From Tolypeutes matacus (taxonomy: Eukaryota > Chordata > Mammalia > Cingulata > Chlamyphoridae), in contig JAKSZT010033882.1 of NCBI GenBank assembly GCA_026826555.1, forward strand, positions 731,926 through 795,925: a stretch of DNA of 64,000 nucleotides. Direction: 5' to 3'. A program made the position numbers and the translations under genes. Shown piece after piece: positions 63,668-64,000 of this stretch. Numbering within the stretch: the stretch's first letter is position 1; every line of letters begins with the position of its first letter. The notes beneath the pieces were generated by a model. It was not told where the DNA came from and did no database searches. It saw only the letters and a program-made list of their open reading frames with translations.

Positions 63668-64000
63668 AGTAAAATGTGGTACAAAACCTGAAAAAATATA
63701 TAAAAGTGCAAAAGTCTTGTGAAAAAGGAATTTTTGTGGTCAAAGCTAAGTAAAATTTAAGCAGTCTATCAATAAAAATTTAAAAGTTTTAATGTCAAAC
63801 AATGTAATAATATAAAGTTAAACATTTATTCTTTCTCAAAATTTCTCATCAGTAGTCTGTTTTAGTAAACGTTTACAAAGTTTTTCTCCTCAGTAATCAG
63901 TATGCTATAAAGAAAGTCTGTTTTATAAAAATAGCTTCTTGTACTTTAACCTTATTGTTTCCATTAAGAAATAGGTCTTATCACTTTTAAAAAGAACACA
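63668..64000 (+). mobile_element. ERV3: start of a third copy of the ERV AT-rich core
   Basis: It is collinear with ERV1 from 42,487 to about 42,820 with few differences. It begins abruptly against L1e and runs off the window, so its downstream content is unknown. The orientation is the same as ERV1. Confidence 0.88.

Overview
The window is repeat-dominated, non-coding DNA from a placental mammal. L1 LINEs, KRAB-type C2H2 zinc-finger (ZNF) pseudogenes and class II (betaretrovirus-like) endogenous retrovirus (ERV) remnants fill almost all of it. I found no intact host gene. From memory, not from a search, the L1 family with its very long 3' untranslated region (UTR) and the phrase families downstream of the ZNFs resemble xenarthran (sloth, armadillo, anteater) sequence. 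Treat that as a guess. Two runs of exactly 100 N (14,664-14,763 and 25,882-25,981) are scaffold gaps of unknown true size.

Layout. 1-5,267: two head-to-tail L1 pieces (L1a, L1b). 5,268-14,663: first ZNF unit, with the ZNF on the minus strand (U1) and two tandem copies of a 2.3 kb block (S1, S2). 14,764-24,857: an L1 3' end, a nearly complete but dead L1 ORF2 with its 3' UTR (L1c), and another truncated L1 (L1d). 19,531-25,881 is a direct copy of 1-6,281. 25,982-34,655: an inverted copy of 5,268-13,936 carrying ZNF copy U2. 34,656-36,332: ZNF copy U3, then a minus-strand L1 (36,333-39,559) and ERV1 (39,560-47,227). 47,228-51,905: the rest of the U3 flank, ZNF copy U4 and its S block. 51,906-56,060: ERV2 on the minus strand, with an interstitial telomeric repeat inside. 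56,061-59,612: truncated ZNF copy U5 and its S block. 59,613-63,667: an L1 with its 5' end, broken off in reverse transcriptase. 63,668-64,000: the start of a third ERV fragment (ERV3).

How the parts relate. A unit made of a ZNF exon, its 3' flank and one or two S blocks was duplicated several times, once in inverted orientation, and all five ZNF copies decayed. L1 and ERV insertions lie at several of the unit breakpoints. The most unusual item is the ERV family. Between recognisable gag and env remnants, ERV1 has about 3.1 kb of AT-rich sequence with no trace of protease, reverse transcriptase or integrase. The same core recurs in ERV2 and at the start of ERV3. That suggests a non-autonomous ERV lineage, loosely like the mouse ETn elements, rather than one decayed provirus. 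The second notable item is an L1 family whose 3' UTR is about 2.7 kb in every copy where it can be measured.
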